Shown: positions 47,323-60,678, counted from the first letter of the stretch. The stretch is 64,000 nucleotides of DNA from Adenanthera pavonina (GCA_026686845.1 JAIVEN010000002.1:20806001-20870000); one strand, 5' to 3'. Program-made: numbers and translations. Notes: generated by a model from the sequence alone, not told the origin.

Positions 47323-49409
47323 TTATTTTGCTCGTGTTAATGATTTGAGATGTCGGAATAGCTTATCAGTTAGAGCAGTTTTGTCATAGTCTAGTTGTTC
47401 ACGAATAAGTCTATTACCACTAAATTGTACACTTGGCATATCTGTATAAGGCATCAAATGATAGTTAGTTAAACTCTTGTTATTTAATTGAAGCAAATTC
47501 TTAATCTCAAACAACGTTAAATCTTGCAACTCATCATCTGACAACTAAAGACCTGCCATCGTATTATGCATTCATAAATATACCAATAAACAAAATGTTA
47601 ATGACAGATAATAAGCAAGTACTATATCACTTATTTTATAGAATTGGACTAAAAATAACAAAAATCTAGAATATTAATTACCACGATGTCCGATAAAGGT
47701 TCGTTGTCTATGAAGTATGCCATCAAACAATAGCTTCCAAGTTTTTTCCCATATCATCTTAGGCCTTGAAAGAGCATTACATAATAGCAGTGTATAAAAT
47801 AGAAGACAAAGGTAATGGGCAGATGCCCATTGATTGGTCATCTATATATATTCGCTATCATCATCAAGTGACCCAAGAGCATAACATGCATCCCTAAATG
47901 TTGGGTATTGAATGCCATCAACTGTTTTGATATCTCCATAGGACATAGGGCCCTTGACCATATTAAGCAATGTATGCAAGTAATATATTTCTCCATTCCC
48001 TTGTGGTATGGCATATAGCCTTCCAATAGAAAATCCAAATGTTCTCTTTTTCCAAATATTCAAATCTCACTTGAAAACAAATTTGGTAGGGAATTCTGCA
48101 TAAGTCATCACTCTAGATTATGGATACTTAATATTGGCCTGAAACCATGCAAGAAACATTTCTTGCTTGTTAGAGCTTCGACTCAAAACTGAATCCAATG
48201 ATTAATCCTTTACATAGACAACTAATTGTTGATCGGGCAAGTGGAAGGACAATCGCTCAATAGATGGCTTCCTGTAGTTGATATCAAATGACAGAATTTC
48301 CCACACCGCTTCACATGGGGATAAGTAACAGCAATCATAGGACATTTTTATTTCATCACGGCATCTATCATCATTTGAGCCACCTGACCTAGTATAGAAT
48401 GAAGTGGTAATCCTATCATGGCCTTTGTTCATATACTTGAAAAGGTGTTTGATTAAATCAGACTTGTTATACCTCTTAACATTGATATGTGCCTTATACT
48501 TAAGTAGCAAAGTTGGGTTTGTATGGAACCACAAATTGATTGTCTAGTTCTATATTATTAACCTCAAGAACCCTACCATTGTTAGGTCCTTTATAGCTTG
48601 CATATCCATCATCATCAATAACAGTACTTGAATTAAATGACTTAGGATAGTGTTTTGAACACTTACCATAAACCATACACAATGAGTTCATGTTCATTGT
48701 ACCACATGGACCATGCATCATCAAACTTCTTACGGTTTTGAAAGGTTTAGGATTCTGCTCCTTGTCAGGTATTTTGGCAGTTAGCACTTTATCGATATCA
48801 TTTGGAACATGTAGCTTGTCTTCCGATCGTAAGAATAATAATATATGGGCATATGGAAGCCCACGTGGCTGAAACTCAATGGTATAAATTGCTGCAATCA
48901 AGAGAAAGAAGATTAGTTATTGACCTACTTATGAACCTTATGGTAGTAATATATCAATAAAATATAAAGTTTAATGATTTATATTTGTATTGCTTGCCAT
49001 GATAGTGCCAAATAATTCATTCTTAGTTATATCATGTATTATCATGTCCAACTTAACTTTAAAAGCCTTGGATAGAATATCAAGGCGATCCTCCATCAGA
49101 TGATTTTTTTATTGAAGTTCTCTAGTCACTTCTGGCCATTTAGGATTGCATGTTAAGGTAATAAACAAATTCGGGTATCAAGCCCATCTACAAATAACCA
49201 TAGTATCTTGATAATTTTGAATAGTATACTGTGCATCCCCTGTAAAAGATGATGGAAGAATGATACTTTTTCCCATAAATAATGGGTTTGTTTCCCTTCC
49301 CCCCTAAGACAGCATTTGCAAGTCCACTATAAATTTCTGCCTTAAGTTGTTTTTTATTATTTCTAATAAAAGTAAGCCTCTGTGACTCCACCACTGTATA
49401 ATCATCCAC
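47323..49409 (-). pseudogene. Helitron Rep (HUH nuclease) and linker remnant
   Basis: 49188-49409 holds the conserved pre-Rep region (VESQRLTFIRNNKKQLKAEI). 48500-48901 reads IYTIEFQPRGLPYAHILLFL; the family has GLPHAH here, so the first His of the metal-binding HUH motif is Tyr. 48202-48534 reads KSDLIKHLFKYMNKGHDR; the catalytic pair is normally YxxxY and here is HxxxY, so the first Tyr is lost. 47838-48063 and 47323-47544 hold linker pieces (RLYAIPQGNGEIYYLHTLLN) in two frames. With both nuclease motifs damaged it cannot nick DNA as an intact enzyme would. Confidence 0.85.
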
Positions 49410-50229
49410 AACAAATTGCTAGAAAAGCTTACCACCACTCAATATGGTTGAATCTTGATCTATTCAATCTTAAATCTTATAAGCAAAGTATTCCCTTACG
49501 GTCAGCTTCTTATTCCTAATCCAATGACTTCCTCATTATGTAAAATCTCATCGCTGTAGCTATCCTCACCACATGGAAACAATAGAGGATATTGCATTAA
49601 GAGATATAAAGGATGAATCTTTGATATTCTTTATAGCAATCCTATTTTATGCTAGACAATTATATTTCTATCATGCCCAGTAGAACCTATGTCACCAACA
49701 ATTAAAGCTACAATTTCATTTTTGCATGTTGGAAGATTATACCTTCGACTATTAGTGCTTCACTTGTAAATTAGTCTTGTTTTTATATCTTCTTATTCAT
49801 TTGCATTCACCATGTCTCTAGCTACATGAAATATCTTGACAAGAATGTTAAGAGCATCTAGCATGTCCTTTAATGATTCAACAATCCTAGCATCATGATT
49901 CCCTCTACCATCTGATTGATTGCAATGTTAGAAAAAATAATTCAGGATACAAATACACCAGCTTATATTTAATTAAGCTACTAATACAAATTTTTAATAA
50001 TTTGATAGGCTTAACTTTGAAATGTCGACAAAATTACTTGACTATATATATCATGTTTGATATTTTGTTGCTCATGTCATATATATATATATATATGATT
50101 GAGCAAATTTTGGTGTTGATCCAGTTGACGGAAGAATACTACCAATCAAATGAACATTTTGCCCACTCATTTTATAGATATATGGTCCCGACCATGATTC
50201 ACTTCTTTATCCGTCTTTCCACCTAATGA

Positions 50230-51430
50230 TGTAAAAGCAAACATCATATTGTAGAATATAATATTTTCACTAAAATATTTGCTAATCCAATCTTCATGAT
50301 TTAATAACCTATGTAGCAAATCTGGAGTTGGTTTTACAGATGGTAACTGTATTTTTCCCTAAAGGCAACACATGCTAAATTTTGGGTTGTTGGTGGGTTT
50401 ATTTTTCCCTTCCCTTTGACCATACCAAAACTCTGCATAACAATGTGTGCATAAATAGAGGGGATCACCAATGTCACAGTATTCTATGATTGAATCCATA
50501 TATGAGAATTTATTATTAATATATTATTAAATTAAACTACAAATTTCTACACCAAAAGCAACTCAATAGGCAACAAAATAATTGATGGAAAGGAGTAGTT
50601 GTTAACTATCACCGATTGTGGACATCTTACTTGAATATTTGGACGGTATGTTGGATATCACATTATAATTATTAAAATTTATTACAAATATATTTATGAC
50701 AATACCTTCTTTTCCAGAGGACAAATACTCTATATAATTATTTATAGCAGAGGATGCATCAACAGATCTTCTGCTACTACATTGAGCAGTATAAAGGTAA
50801 TAAATATAATTCATCCACAACATAGAAAATATTGACATGGTTCAACAAATACTCTGCACTATATTGACATTCTTGCAACACTAATCTACCTTTCTTTTGT
50901 CTGGTAATATCCATTTGTTTCTTTCTTGTAGCATCTTGTTGATGCTTATAAGAAAATTGATTAGAACCTGACATATAAATACAATAAAGTCATTAATACC
51001 ATCTATAATAAGAACGTAGGATGTGAAATTTGTATCAGTTTTTTTTCTACTTCTTTTGCAAGATCTATTCTGAAAATTATTGAAGTGAAGCAACTGATAT
51101 AGTGTAATTTACCATTTGTAATATCATGTAGTACATGCTGATTTTCTATTTGTTGTCAAATTACTTTGGGTCACATATACCATGTTTTGAATACCCATTG
51201 AATGATCTATCACATAGAGACAATTGATGCATTAATACGTTTATGTATTCAAGGAAGAAGAAAATTAAGGTATGAAAGCAAAAAATATATCGATTTAGAT
51301 AACCCTTAAAGAAATTATGTACATGGACCATTGGTAGCAACAGCTGACTGAGACTGATGCAGGGATGGATATAAATGATGATTGCTCACTGACTGCCGGG
51401 ACACAGTAGCTCTTATCTTGTTTCTACATA
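50230..51430 (-). pseudogene. Helitron N-terminal region remnant
   Basis: Pieces on the minus strand read RATVSRQSVSNHHLYPSLHQ (about 51410), KRSRKKTDTNF, RLVLQECQYSAEYL and IGDPLYLCTHCYAEFW (about 50450), the last being the common Cys-containing start of the Helitron-like N domain. Introns or frameshifts separate them. I place them with the same Helitron because order, strand and spacing agree. Confidence 0.5.
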
Positions 51431-52158
51431 TAGAGCTACATCATGTCAAGATAAAAAAAAAATCATCTGTTGCAATATATAACTTAATTGAATGTTAATA
51501 ATCTCAATTTGAATATTATCAAAATGTAAACTAATAATATTCCTCCAACTTACATATTTTTTTTACAAAAAAAGGAGCAAAGAATCTATATGTAAATACT
51601 TCAAAAAGTTAGTGGCATATGAAAGTTTAAACATGGAGGTTATGAAAATAGATTTTATTAATTTTGAAAAATAATAGGCAGGATGTATATAGATCCATAT
51701 ACTGGGAAATGCACAAACAGCTTAAATAACTATCAACTAAAATTAAAAAAAAAACTTTAGTCACAAACCCCACCGAATTATATAAATCTCAGATTTCTTA
51801 GTGTAGTATGCAAATAAATTTGAAATTTTAAAACCTCAAGATTATATTGATTATAATTAAAATTCAAATTATTTAAAATGCCAGAAGGTTTTTAATTCTG
51901 ATTTCATTCAAAATGCTAAATAAAATTTCTTAGAGATACAGACACATGTAAAAAAAATATGGGAAGTATAGATTATTTTATGAATATTTAAAACCCCATA
52001 TAATAATGATCAAGATTTACACGTACATAAATCAATTTGAAAACTACTAACAACTATTAAATGGATATGTGTGACCAAATTTAAATTACGAACTGCAAAA
52101 CAATATGGTATATATTTTATGAATATACTAAATATAATTGAAAAAAACAGAGAGGAAA

Positions 52159-52181
52159 TCGTTTATCAAAAAAAGAAAAAA
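52159..52181 (+). mobile_element. Tail-only retroposon scar
   Basis: AGAGAGGAAA at 52149-52158 and 52182-52191 flanks TCGTTTATC plus an A-rich run of 14. Both duplicates are exact. It lies inside the Helitron, so it was inserted after that element was in place, unless carried with it. Confidence 0.55.
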
Positions 52182-54957
52182 AGAGAGGAAAACACATACC
52201 ATTAGTAATGTCACCTGGTCTAAATATTGTTGATTCTAATGTCCCGACATCATCCAAATTTAACACACCATCAACTATAACGTGCACACAATATTAACAT
52301 GTGGTGATGTGAAAGTCATATAATTGGAATATAAATACTATATATATATATATATATAGATAAAGGGAGATAAAGCTAGGATTAATATGAGAAAGCCATA
52401 ATTTATTGATGACTCCCATTAGTAGACTCATTCTTCCTCTTTCCCATGATACTCATACGACCCTTACGTGCATTCGCATATTTTGATTTTTCCAATAATT
52501 CATTATCTGTATGCCATGAATATATTTGAATCAGAAAGATTTGAGTAATTTCATATTGCACTTACAATAGATAGACTTTGATTGTAAATGTAGAAGTTCA
52601 AGATTAAAAAATAAAATAAAAACGATGTAATAAAAAATGCAAATATGCTGGAGCATACTATTTGTAATCTTAGATAATGGATGCTGATCTATTATATGCC
52701 TTCAAAACATCGGACCTTTGCGACTACAATCTGATGTGATATTAAAATCTTCACCTCCTCATATGATCTGCAGATCATGTGCTTGATAGAAAGTGAGGGT
52801 TTCTATTATATGTTACATTCGAGAGAAGTAGTGTACTGAGAGAATCACATATAGTCGGCTATTCTGGCAGCATTAGGATATGGCACTTTCAGACTTCCAT
52901 TGGCGCAATTTATCTTGACTCCTAGCTAGCAGCGAAATTTAAACCATCTAAATAAAATTAAAAATCCAAAATAGTTAACTGAATATATTCAGCTTTTAAT
53001 AGGATGATTATATTTTAGAATTTAAATTTTAACCGAACGGATTTTAGGATACTATCAGTAATCTAATAATATAATATAATAGTAATATACATATATTTAG
53101 AGGGAGTGTCGAGCTTTTATGGAGAGTATTAGTAATCAATAATATGAAATATATATATATATATGGTTGCCGTTTTAAATTTTAAAGTAATCTAATAATA
53201 TCATAGTTATGTATATTTATATAATTAAATTGATTTAAAATGCGCTAGATCATAAAAGATCAAATATTTGTATAACAACTTTCATTTATTTTGGTAAATA
53301 TTTTTATCAATATCTACCTTTATATTTAATTTTTGAACTTTATATAAATATATGCGGACACACGCACATATATATAAATATTGTTAGAATATTTTTTAAA
53401 TGAATGAACATAATGAAAACTTCAATTTTCACAAGCTTCTTTTGAAATGTCTCAAATCTTATATTAAAAACATAAGCTTGATTCAATACCATCATTTGAT
53501 ACTAAGTGCTTGCTTAGTGTATATATTTATATAGGGTCATGGGGATGAAAGGTGAGTAAAAAGCACTAAGTAATAGGAAAACATATCACAAAGGATTCAT
53601 CCTACCTAACCTTGATTAGGCTCTGGGAAATTGGAGAAAAGATGGACTATTGTAGTAAATACAAATTGATATGATAAATTAGAATATGGGTACTATTTAT
53701 AGAGAATACGATGAGTGAGAAAGTATCAAGTTTGAATTTGAAAAATATCAATAATATATTTAAATATAATCATCACCATTTTATATTTTTGAAAATGATT
53801 TTGCTATTTAAGCATAAAATCAATTAGTTAAATAGCATAACCAATCATATGAAATTGATTTTTGTTTTTTAAATTGATTTGAGCTTGAAATAATAATCTG
53901 GAAGCTATATGTTGAGAGTTACATATATAAATTTTGAATATAATTAATTAACATATTTGATTTAAACTATTTTAAGGTTTAAGTCTAGATTTGTAATCTG
54001 GAAGTTAATTATACCATACCAATGTTTGTTGAAAATGATTTTAATCATACATATTATAATTAATTAAATTGAGCTTATTTTGAATCATAAAATTTGAAAC
54101 GTAGTAGATATTGAGGAGTAAATCTATTAATTTTAAATAAATCTGTTAGGATTAGCCATAGAAAAAATAAAAATAAAGATTAAGGGGTTTGCAATTGGTT
54201 TGAAGTTTTCAAAGCAATGAAAAAGCTACGTTTAGGTTTGGACTTTTTCGAATCTCTGAAAAAGCTGCTTTTTCTATTGCTTTTATATATATATATATAT
54301 TACAAATTGATAGATGGATCTTATAAATATAAAATATATTAAATTAATATAGTAAGTGTGGTTCTGTTTGATTTAAATATAACTGAAGCAAACCAAATCG
54401 AGTCAATTCTGATATTACAAAAACTAAAGTAGACCTTATTTCAAATCAATTTTGATTGATTTGGTTTGTTTTGATTTGATTTAGTCATTTTGGCTGGGTT
54501 TTAAATACACTAAATGAAAGGTTTGTTTCACTGATGTTGGGTGATAAAAATTTTAATTTATCAAAATAATTATTTCCGTGTGAAATTGGATAAAATATCA
54601 AAACATATTATGGACAAAATTAGTCTAAATAAAATGAAAATTGTTTGTGAATTAATCACAAAGTTAATTTATTTAACTTCTAAAATTGACAATAAAAAGC
54701 TAAGAACTGATTGATTTAGTACTGATAAGATGAAATTTGTTTTTCTAAAGAAAATTTTAAATTTTAATCAAGGATTTATAACATTTTTTTACTTTTATTC
54801 GTTTCTTTATGTATATTTGACTCTGTTAATTTTTTTCTCCAAAAAAAGTTCACTTATATTATGTTATATATAAAATACTTTTCTTCTTTTTCACCAAAAT
54901 AAAAAAAACTTTTGTTCTTTCAACACACATAAACACAATCAATTACCAATGAATATT

Positions 54958-54971
54958 ACCTTTCAAAAAAA
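54958..54971 (+). mobile_element. Tail-only retroposon scar, 17-bp exact TSD
   Basis: AATTACCAATGAATATT occurs at 54941-54957 and 54972-54988, separated by only ACCTTTC plus seven A. The region 52511-56300 is otherwise AT-rich intergenic DNA with (TA)n runs; near 54360-54540 is a diverged repeat rich in GGTTTGATTTGG. I see no gene there. Confidence 0.75.
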
Positions 54972-56359
54972 AATTACCAATGAATATTTCATCCTTCGTT
55001 CTCATATTTTTTTCAGAAAAAGATGAATGGCATTAACAATTTTGTTTCTTGGAACATTCATTTATTTACTTACTTTTGGTGAGAAATTTTTTATAAACAG
55101 CAGGTAATGAAATCAAACCATCTATTATCTTCTTACTCCAAATAAATTTTGATGCCTCGTTTGGTAGGAGATATGAAGAGAAAGGGAAAAAAGTAATCTC
55201 ATTTGATAAATATATTGTAATATTTAGCTTGTTTGATGCATAGAATAAAAAACAACAAAAAATGACGATTTTCATAATGGAAAATGACTCTTTTATTATA
55301 TATATATATATTTTACCAGGAAGCAAATGACTATTTTATATGTGTTCTTTAAAAAATTAGATAAACAATATTTTTTTTTTCATCAAAGATATCTCCAACC
55401 AATAACCAAAAACTAATCACTTTTAAAATGTAATACAAATCATTGAAATGAATTTTAATTAAACAACGTTAAAATAATAATTATATTAATGAAATTGATA
55501 TCTTAAAAAATGGTTTCCCATTATACTCTAAATGAACCGTACGAGAGATCATTCTCATTGGTTTTTATTTTAATATCATTTTTGTTTAAAATAAATTCAT
55601 TAAATAATATTTTTTGAACAAGCATTAAATAATATTTTTATTTCTGTAAACATCATGCACAAACAATTATTTTTTGTTATTTATATTTTCAATTTTTTTC
55701 ACTTTCAAATCTAGCTGAAAAAATACATTACTCATTAGTTCGAACTATGAAAGAAAAATCATATTGTATTCGGTGGTAATCAATCTTAGTTGTATTACTT
55801 ACAAATTAAGTAGAAAATAACTATGAAATATGTGTAACCTAGTAGGATCTCTCGTTGAACCTCTAATTTAACTTTGATTAATTTAAAATATTTTTATAAA
55901 CAGAAAAAAATATTTAATTTTTAAATTTAATTGAAAATAATTTTTATAAAAAGAAATTAAATATTTATAAATTTTTAATTATTTTAAAAATAAAAAAACA
56001 AATAAAAAATTTTAATTTATTTAATTAATTATAAGCATTCCTAAGAGTTTTGAATTTCCCCTCGCGATCACAGATTCTAATTCATTTTTATAATCATTCA
56101 ATTGAAAATTAATTAAGTCTAATTATCAAAATGACATTATACACAACATATAAATCTTGAGTCTTAAGTCTAACACCTCAAAATATGGCAATTAATCGTA
56201 AATCTCATTTGAATCATCTCTGCTTGCTAACTAAGGCTAAATTAGATTAGAAAAAAATACAAAACAGCTTACTAAATATCATCAAAATGTATTATCATGT
56301 GTCTAAGATAGAAATTAGGAAATAGCTATAAAGAAATTTAAACGCCCGTATAATGTACA

Positions 56360-56930
56360 GAGGTGATGATCCAATCTCTTAAGGAAGCAATCAACTCAGC
56401 TAATCATAGATGGATGCTCGAAGCTCCTTCTCATCTCCGAACTGCAATCTCAAATGGCTGAGAAGTGGTTTTAGCTGGTAGGGAGTGGTTGGGAGTCGAG
56501 ATCTGAAATTTCCCCAAAGATCACCGGTCAAAATCAACGGATTTGAGTTTGTTAGCAGTAATCATGGTGGAGATCGAAGCAACTACAGTCGGAGCCCCCT
56601 GCAACCCATGATAATGATGAAGGTTGGAAGGAATGAAGACTCGAAGCTTGAACTCAATGGTTGATGAAAACAGAGGAGTTGCGACGCAATGGAGGAAGAA
56701 AAACTGAGAGAAGATGCCGGTGAAGGAAATTGATGCAGGAGGAAGATCTTGGACAAAGGAGCTTCAACCAAGTTGCAATCAAAGGAGGTTGAGAAGGATT
56801 ATCTGGCCGTCGCACGTCTGAAGATGGAGAAATGTTTTTCAGATCTGAAAAAAATTGAGAATCAGCTTCTTTTTTTTTTCCCTTCGCGTACGCTCTGTCC
56901 AAATGATCTTGAATCCAAAAGAAAATTGTC
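56360..56930. other. GC-elevated, purine-rich block of unknown nature
   Basis: Composition changes sharply from AT-rich flanks to about even. Overlapping short frames on both strands (60-100 codons) show no domain, and none continues through splice sites into another frame that I can follow. It could be a retroposon body, a UTR-like transcript region or a gene relic. Confidence 0.35.
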
Positions 56931-56941
56931 AGAAGTCAGTA

Positions 56942-57063
56942 CTCCCTCCGTCACGAGCTCCCTCCTGTTTGTTTTCATTTGGTCAAAATGCTTTCAGCTC
57001 CCTCACGTCACTCTGCGTCCTGAAAAGAAGAAAAGAAACAAAAAAGAAATATTAAAATAAAAA
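56942..57063 (+). mobile_element. 122-bp A-tailed retroinsert with 9-bp TSD
   Basis: AAGTCAGTA at 56933-56941 and 57064-57072 flanks a 122-bp insert that begins CTCCCTCCGTCACGAGC and ends in an A-rich tail from about 57018. This is a longer member of the same insertion pattern, with about 75 bp of body. Confidence 0.5.
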
Positions 57064-57728
57064 AAGTCAGTATATTATATTTATATATTCATTTATCTAT
57101 CTATTATCATTTATTGTATTTTTTTTACAATTTCTAAAAATTATTAAAAAAATTAACAAAATGACATTAAACTTAAAAAATAGTATTTTTTTTATCAAAA
57201 ATATAGAAAATACTCAATTAACTCAAATAGATCCAAAATGTCTCAATAAATCTTAAAATGTCCCTAAACTATACTAAAAAAAATAAGAAAATGATATAAA
57301 ATGATATGAAAAATAATAGACTAAATATGAATATCAGGTGGAAAGGATTTAATTATCCTTGAGTAAGGTTGAGGGGTTGAGGTTTGGAACTTTGTACAAT
57401 AATAATATTAATTTTATCCCATTAAATAAGATTAGCTACATTAATCATATAGTGTCATTGGACTCTATGAAAAAAACTATTTCCTCAGATAAATCATTTA
57501 TTAAGAAATTTCTTCCTATGACCTTCTTTTGTAGATAGAAAAAATCATATTAAAAAAACTATCCTAATTAAACTTGATAATGTTTTAATATAAGTTGGAT
57601 ACCAAATAATTAAAGAAAAAAATAGCCATTAGTTCCTCATATTCATGTAATTGAAGTGAGATTTAAGGGAAGTTTCTCATTAGTTTAAATAGAATATTTT
57701 ATTGCTCAATCAATGGGAACCTTGATAG

Positions 57729-60678
57729 CTTTTTTATTTTTTGGCCAAGAAAAGGAATATCATAAAAACAAAGTTCAAATAGGTACATCACAACATTAAC
57801 CTACACCAGTGGCATCCAAACTGAACAGAGAACAATCAAAACTAAGAACCGAAAAAAAGGAAGATGGGGGAACAACATCCCAACCATCAGGATATATCTT
57901 CCTAACAGCAAACTTTGCTAACATGTCCGCACGTTGTTCCCAAGTTTGGGAGCCTAGACAAAAGAGCAAACATAAAGTCCTCCTTCAAAGAACGAATACC
58001 AGAAAGCAAACAAAAGGATTTCCAGTCTAAGCATATAGTAGAAGAAGAAATAGTTGAAACCAGGTCGAAGCAGTTAAACTCAATAGTAATATTAGACAAA
58101 CCACATTTCTTTGCAAGGATCAAGCTAGACCAACAAGCCAACACCTTAGCCATAAAGCTCGAAGAAGCAGAGATAAGATCCATGCATATTGAAATCCACA
58201 AGCATACCATTGCTATCTTTGGCCACCACACCAATATTAGCATCACCATGGTCATTAAAACTACCATCCACATTAATCTTTATAGTGTCTTGCATAAGTG
58301 GAGACCAACTAGCAGGTGAGTCAATTTCACAAACTTGAGTGGACAATCTACTAAACCAACTATTAGCAATCTAGTAATCATTCAAAGAGCAAGTCGCCAT
58401 ATCAATAACACTTTTAGGATCAACTGTAATATGCTCATAAACCCATTTATCTCTAGCTTTCCAAATATACCAGCAAAGCATTGTAACAAGAGCCTTATCA
58501 TAATCAGACAGGTCTTGTTGGAAAAAACACTCATAGAACGAGAGATCAAACCTAGAAATAGACCTCTTATCAAAAGAGATGGAAAAAGGGCAGCTAAACC
58601 TAACACATGTAACCCAATCACATAAAAGCAAAATACATTCCACATATTCCTTTTCTATATCACAAACAAAACACACAAACTTGGGCAACATCTTTTAAAC
58701 AGATTAGGAAAAGAAGGCAAAGCATTTTTAGCCACCCTCCAAATAAAATGTTTTACCTTATGGGGTACTTTTAGAGTCTAGAGCTTCTTCCAAAAATCAT
58801 GAGGAATAGTAGATGAAGGTCCTGGTTTTTCTCTAAAAGGATTAGGCACCAACTTCTGAGTAACATGGTATGCCAATTTAATAGTAAAATTACCATTCTT
58901 GCATCCAGTCCATCTCAATATATTAGGACAAAGGAGAAATAGGCAAAGGGATCTTTAAGATTTCACTAATCTCATGATTTGAAAGTTAATCAGCGATAAT
59001 AGATAAATTCCATCCATTATCATCAATACAATCAGCAACAAAAAATGAAGCAACCTAATCATCCAACAAACAAGGAGACAGTCTATGTTTTTTTAAAACC
59101 TAGGATCCAGGGATCATCCCAAAATGAAATGTGAGCTCCATTTCCAATTCTCCAATAAACTTCTTGTTTCAACAATTCACATCCAGCAAGTAACTTTGAC
59201 TACCCCCATGAAGCTCTAGCCGCTTTCTTAGCCCGCCAAAAGGAACAATTAGGAAAATAAATTCATTTCAAAATTCGAACCCAAAGGTCATCAGGATTAT
59301 GAATTAATCTCTATTCTTGTTTATCCAAAAGAGAAAGATTAAAAGAATGAAAATCTCTAAACCCAAGAGCCTCTTTTACTTCAGAGGCTAAAAGTTGAGA
59401 CCAAGCCAACCAATGTATCTAATTATTAGTTTTTTCAAAATTACCCCACCAAAAATTAGAAATAAGACTATCAAGATCTTGGCAAGACTTCTTAGGAAAG
59501 AGAAAATAGGACATAGGAAATAGGAAATGTTGGCATAGCACTGGCAACAGCTTTAATAAGAGTTTCTCTCCTGCCATGAGAAAGAAGTTTAAATTTCCAA
59601 CCCTGCAGCTTTTTGCAAACCTTGTCCTTGACATAAGCTAATGCTTCTACTTTAGATCTCCCCCAAAGGATATGCAGACAAAAATATTTACTAGGAGAGT
59701 CCACAAGAGGAATGCCAAAGATATTACCAATATTAGAACATAAATCATCAAGGGCATTTTTTGAGAAAAAAAGATAAAATTTGTCAAAATTTACCTTCTA
59801 TCCAAAAGCCAGACAATATTGTTGTAACAGCTGTTTCATATGCTCACAATTCTTCTTTTCAACCTTAAGAAAGAACATAAAATCATCTGCAAAGAAAGAG
59901 TAAGTTATAGCAGGGCACATTCTTGTTAATCTAATCCCTTTTAAGGAACCATTATCCACCTAGCAAATGGGAGAGAACATCTGCCACTATAATGAACAAA
60001 GTGAGAGAAAGAGGATCCCCTTGCCTTAGTCCTCATTGTGGATAAAAGGTAGCAACAAATTTACCCTAAAGAATCAAGGTAAAAGTTACTGAATTGATAC
60101 AGAGAAGGATTCCCTCAACCCACCAATGATTAAAACCCATTTTCAATAGAACAGCAACAAGAAAGTCCCATTCTATCCTATCATAAGCCTTGCTCATGTC
60201 AAGTTTCATTGCCATTTCAAAGTTATTTTGACATTTATTCTTTAAGTGCTGTAAAACCTCGTGAATAATAACAATATTATAAAAAATCATTCTTCCTCTG
60301 ACAAAAGCTCTCTGATTATCAGTGGTTATACAAGGAAGAATAGAGGCCATATGAGAAGTCATGATTTTGGAAATAACTTTGTAGGAAAAGTTGCATAAAC
60401 TTATAGGCCTAAGATTTCCTACCTCCTCAGGATTATCCATTTTAGGAATTATAATCAAATTAGTAGAATTCAATTGATCAACAGGAGAATGAGAAGCAAA
60501 TTTTTTTTTTAACATAAGCACATAAATCATCATCAACATTATCCCAAGACTTTTGATAGAAAATCCCTACATATCCATCAGGCCTAGGAGCTTTAAATCC
60601 CCCCAACTCATAAGCAACAACTTTAATTTCTTAGTTAGTCACAGGTTGAAGAAGGGCATCATTATCTGAATGGGTCAC
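57729..60678 (-). mobile_element. L1-like LINE, 3' part (RT, zinc knuckle, RNase H)
   Basis: Minus-strand pieces in order: ELGGFKAPRPDGYVGIFYQK, NSTNLIIIPKMDNPEEVGNL, RPISLCNFSYKVISKIM, MKLDMSKAYDRIEWDFL, GLRQGDPLSLTLFIIVADVL, the catalytic block SFFADDFMFFL (near 59900), SCQDLDSLISNFWWGNFEKT, a zinc-knuckle-like CFVCDIEKEYVECILLLC (near 58660) and RNase H (KINVDGSFNDHGDANIGVVA, near 58290). The FADD motif is intact. Stops and frameshifts split the frame, and the later RNase H acidic residues look replaced (IEFNC where IESDC is usual). The 3' end is TTGGCC plus A-rich tail at 57729-57746. The 5' part continues beyond the LTR insertion to 63751 and past the window end. Confidence 0.88.
60066..60539 (-). 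pseudogene. LINE reverse transcriptase, palm and fingers fragment
   Basis: A 157-codon open stretch covers the RT region before the catalytic FADD block: NLIIIPKMDNPEEVGNLRPI, SLCNFSYKVISKIM, DNQRAFVRGRMIFYNIVIIH and KLDMSKAYDRIEWDFLVAVL, containing the first catalytic Asp (LDMSKAYD). It is the longest surviving frame of the LINE and runs into a stop before GLRQGDP. Confidence 0.88.

Larger units (their letters stand above)
45803..52510 (-). mobile_element. Degenerate autonomous Helitron (3' end defined, 5' end not)
   Basis: Minus-strand fragments in order encode an N-terminal Helitron-like domain, HUH/Y2 Rep and a PIF1-type helicase. The 3' terminus is proposed at 45803: on the minus strand the sequence ends in TGCACGAGTACA (a short imperfect hairpin), AAT, A and CTAG, followed by T, the usual Helitron ending. 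The 5' end lies right of about 52.5 kb and was not found; exon-like pieces at 51310-51430, 52200-52275 and 52385-52505 (NELLEKSKYANARKGRMS) look like its upstream exons. Many stops and frameshifts mean it can no longer make its transposase. Helitron capture of host gene pieces was looked for and not seen. Confidence 0.8.

Noticed and set aside
57902..58319. Overlapping frames on both strands near 58 kb as separate genes
   Set aside because: The minus-strand reading is the RNase H end of the LINE; the plus-strand frame is its shadow.
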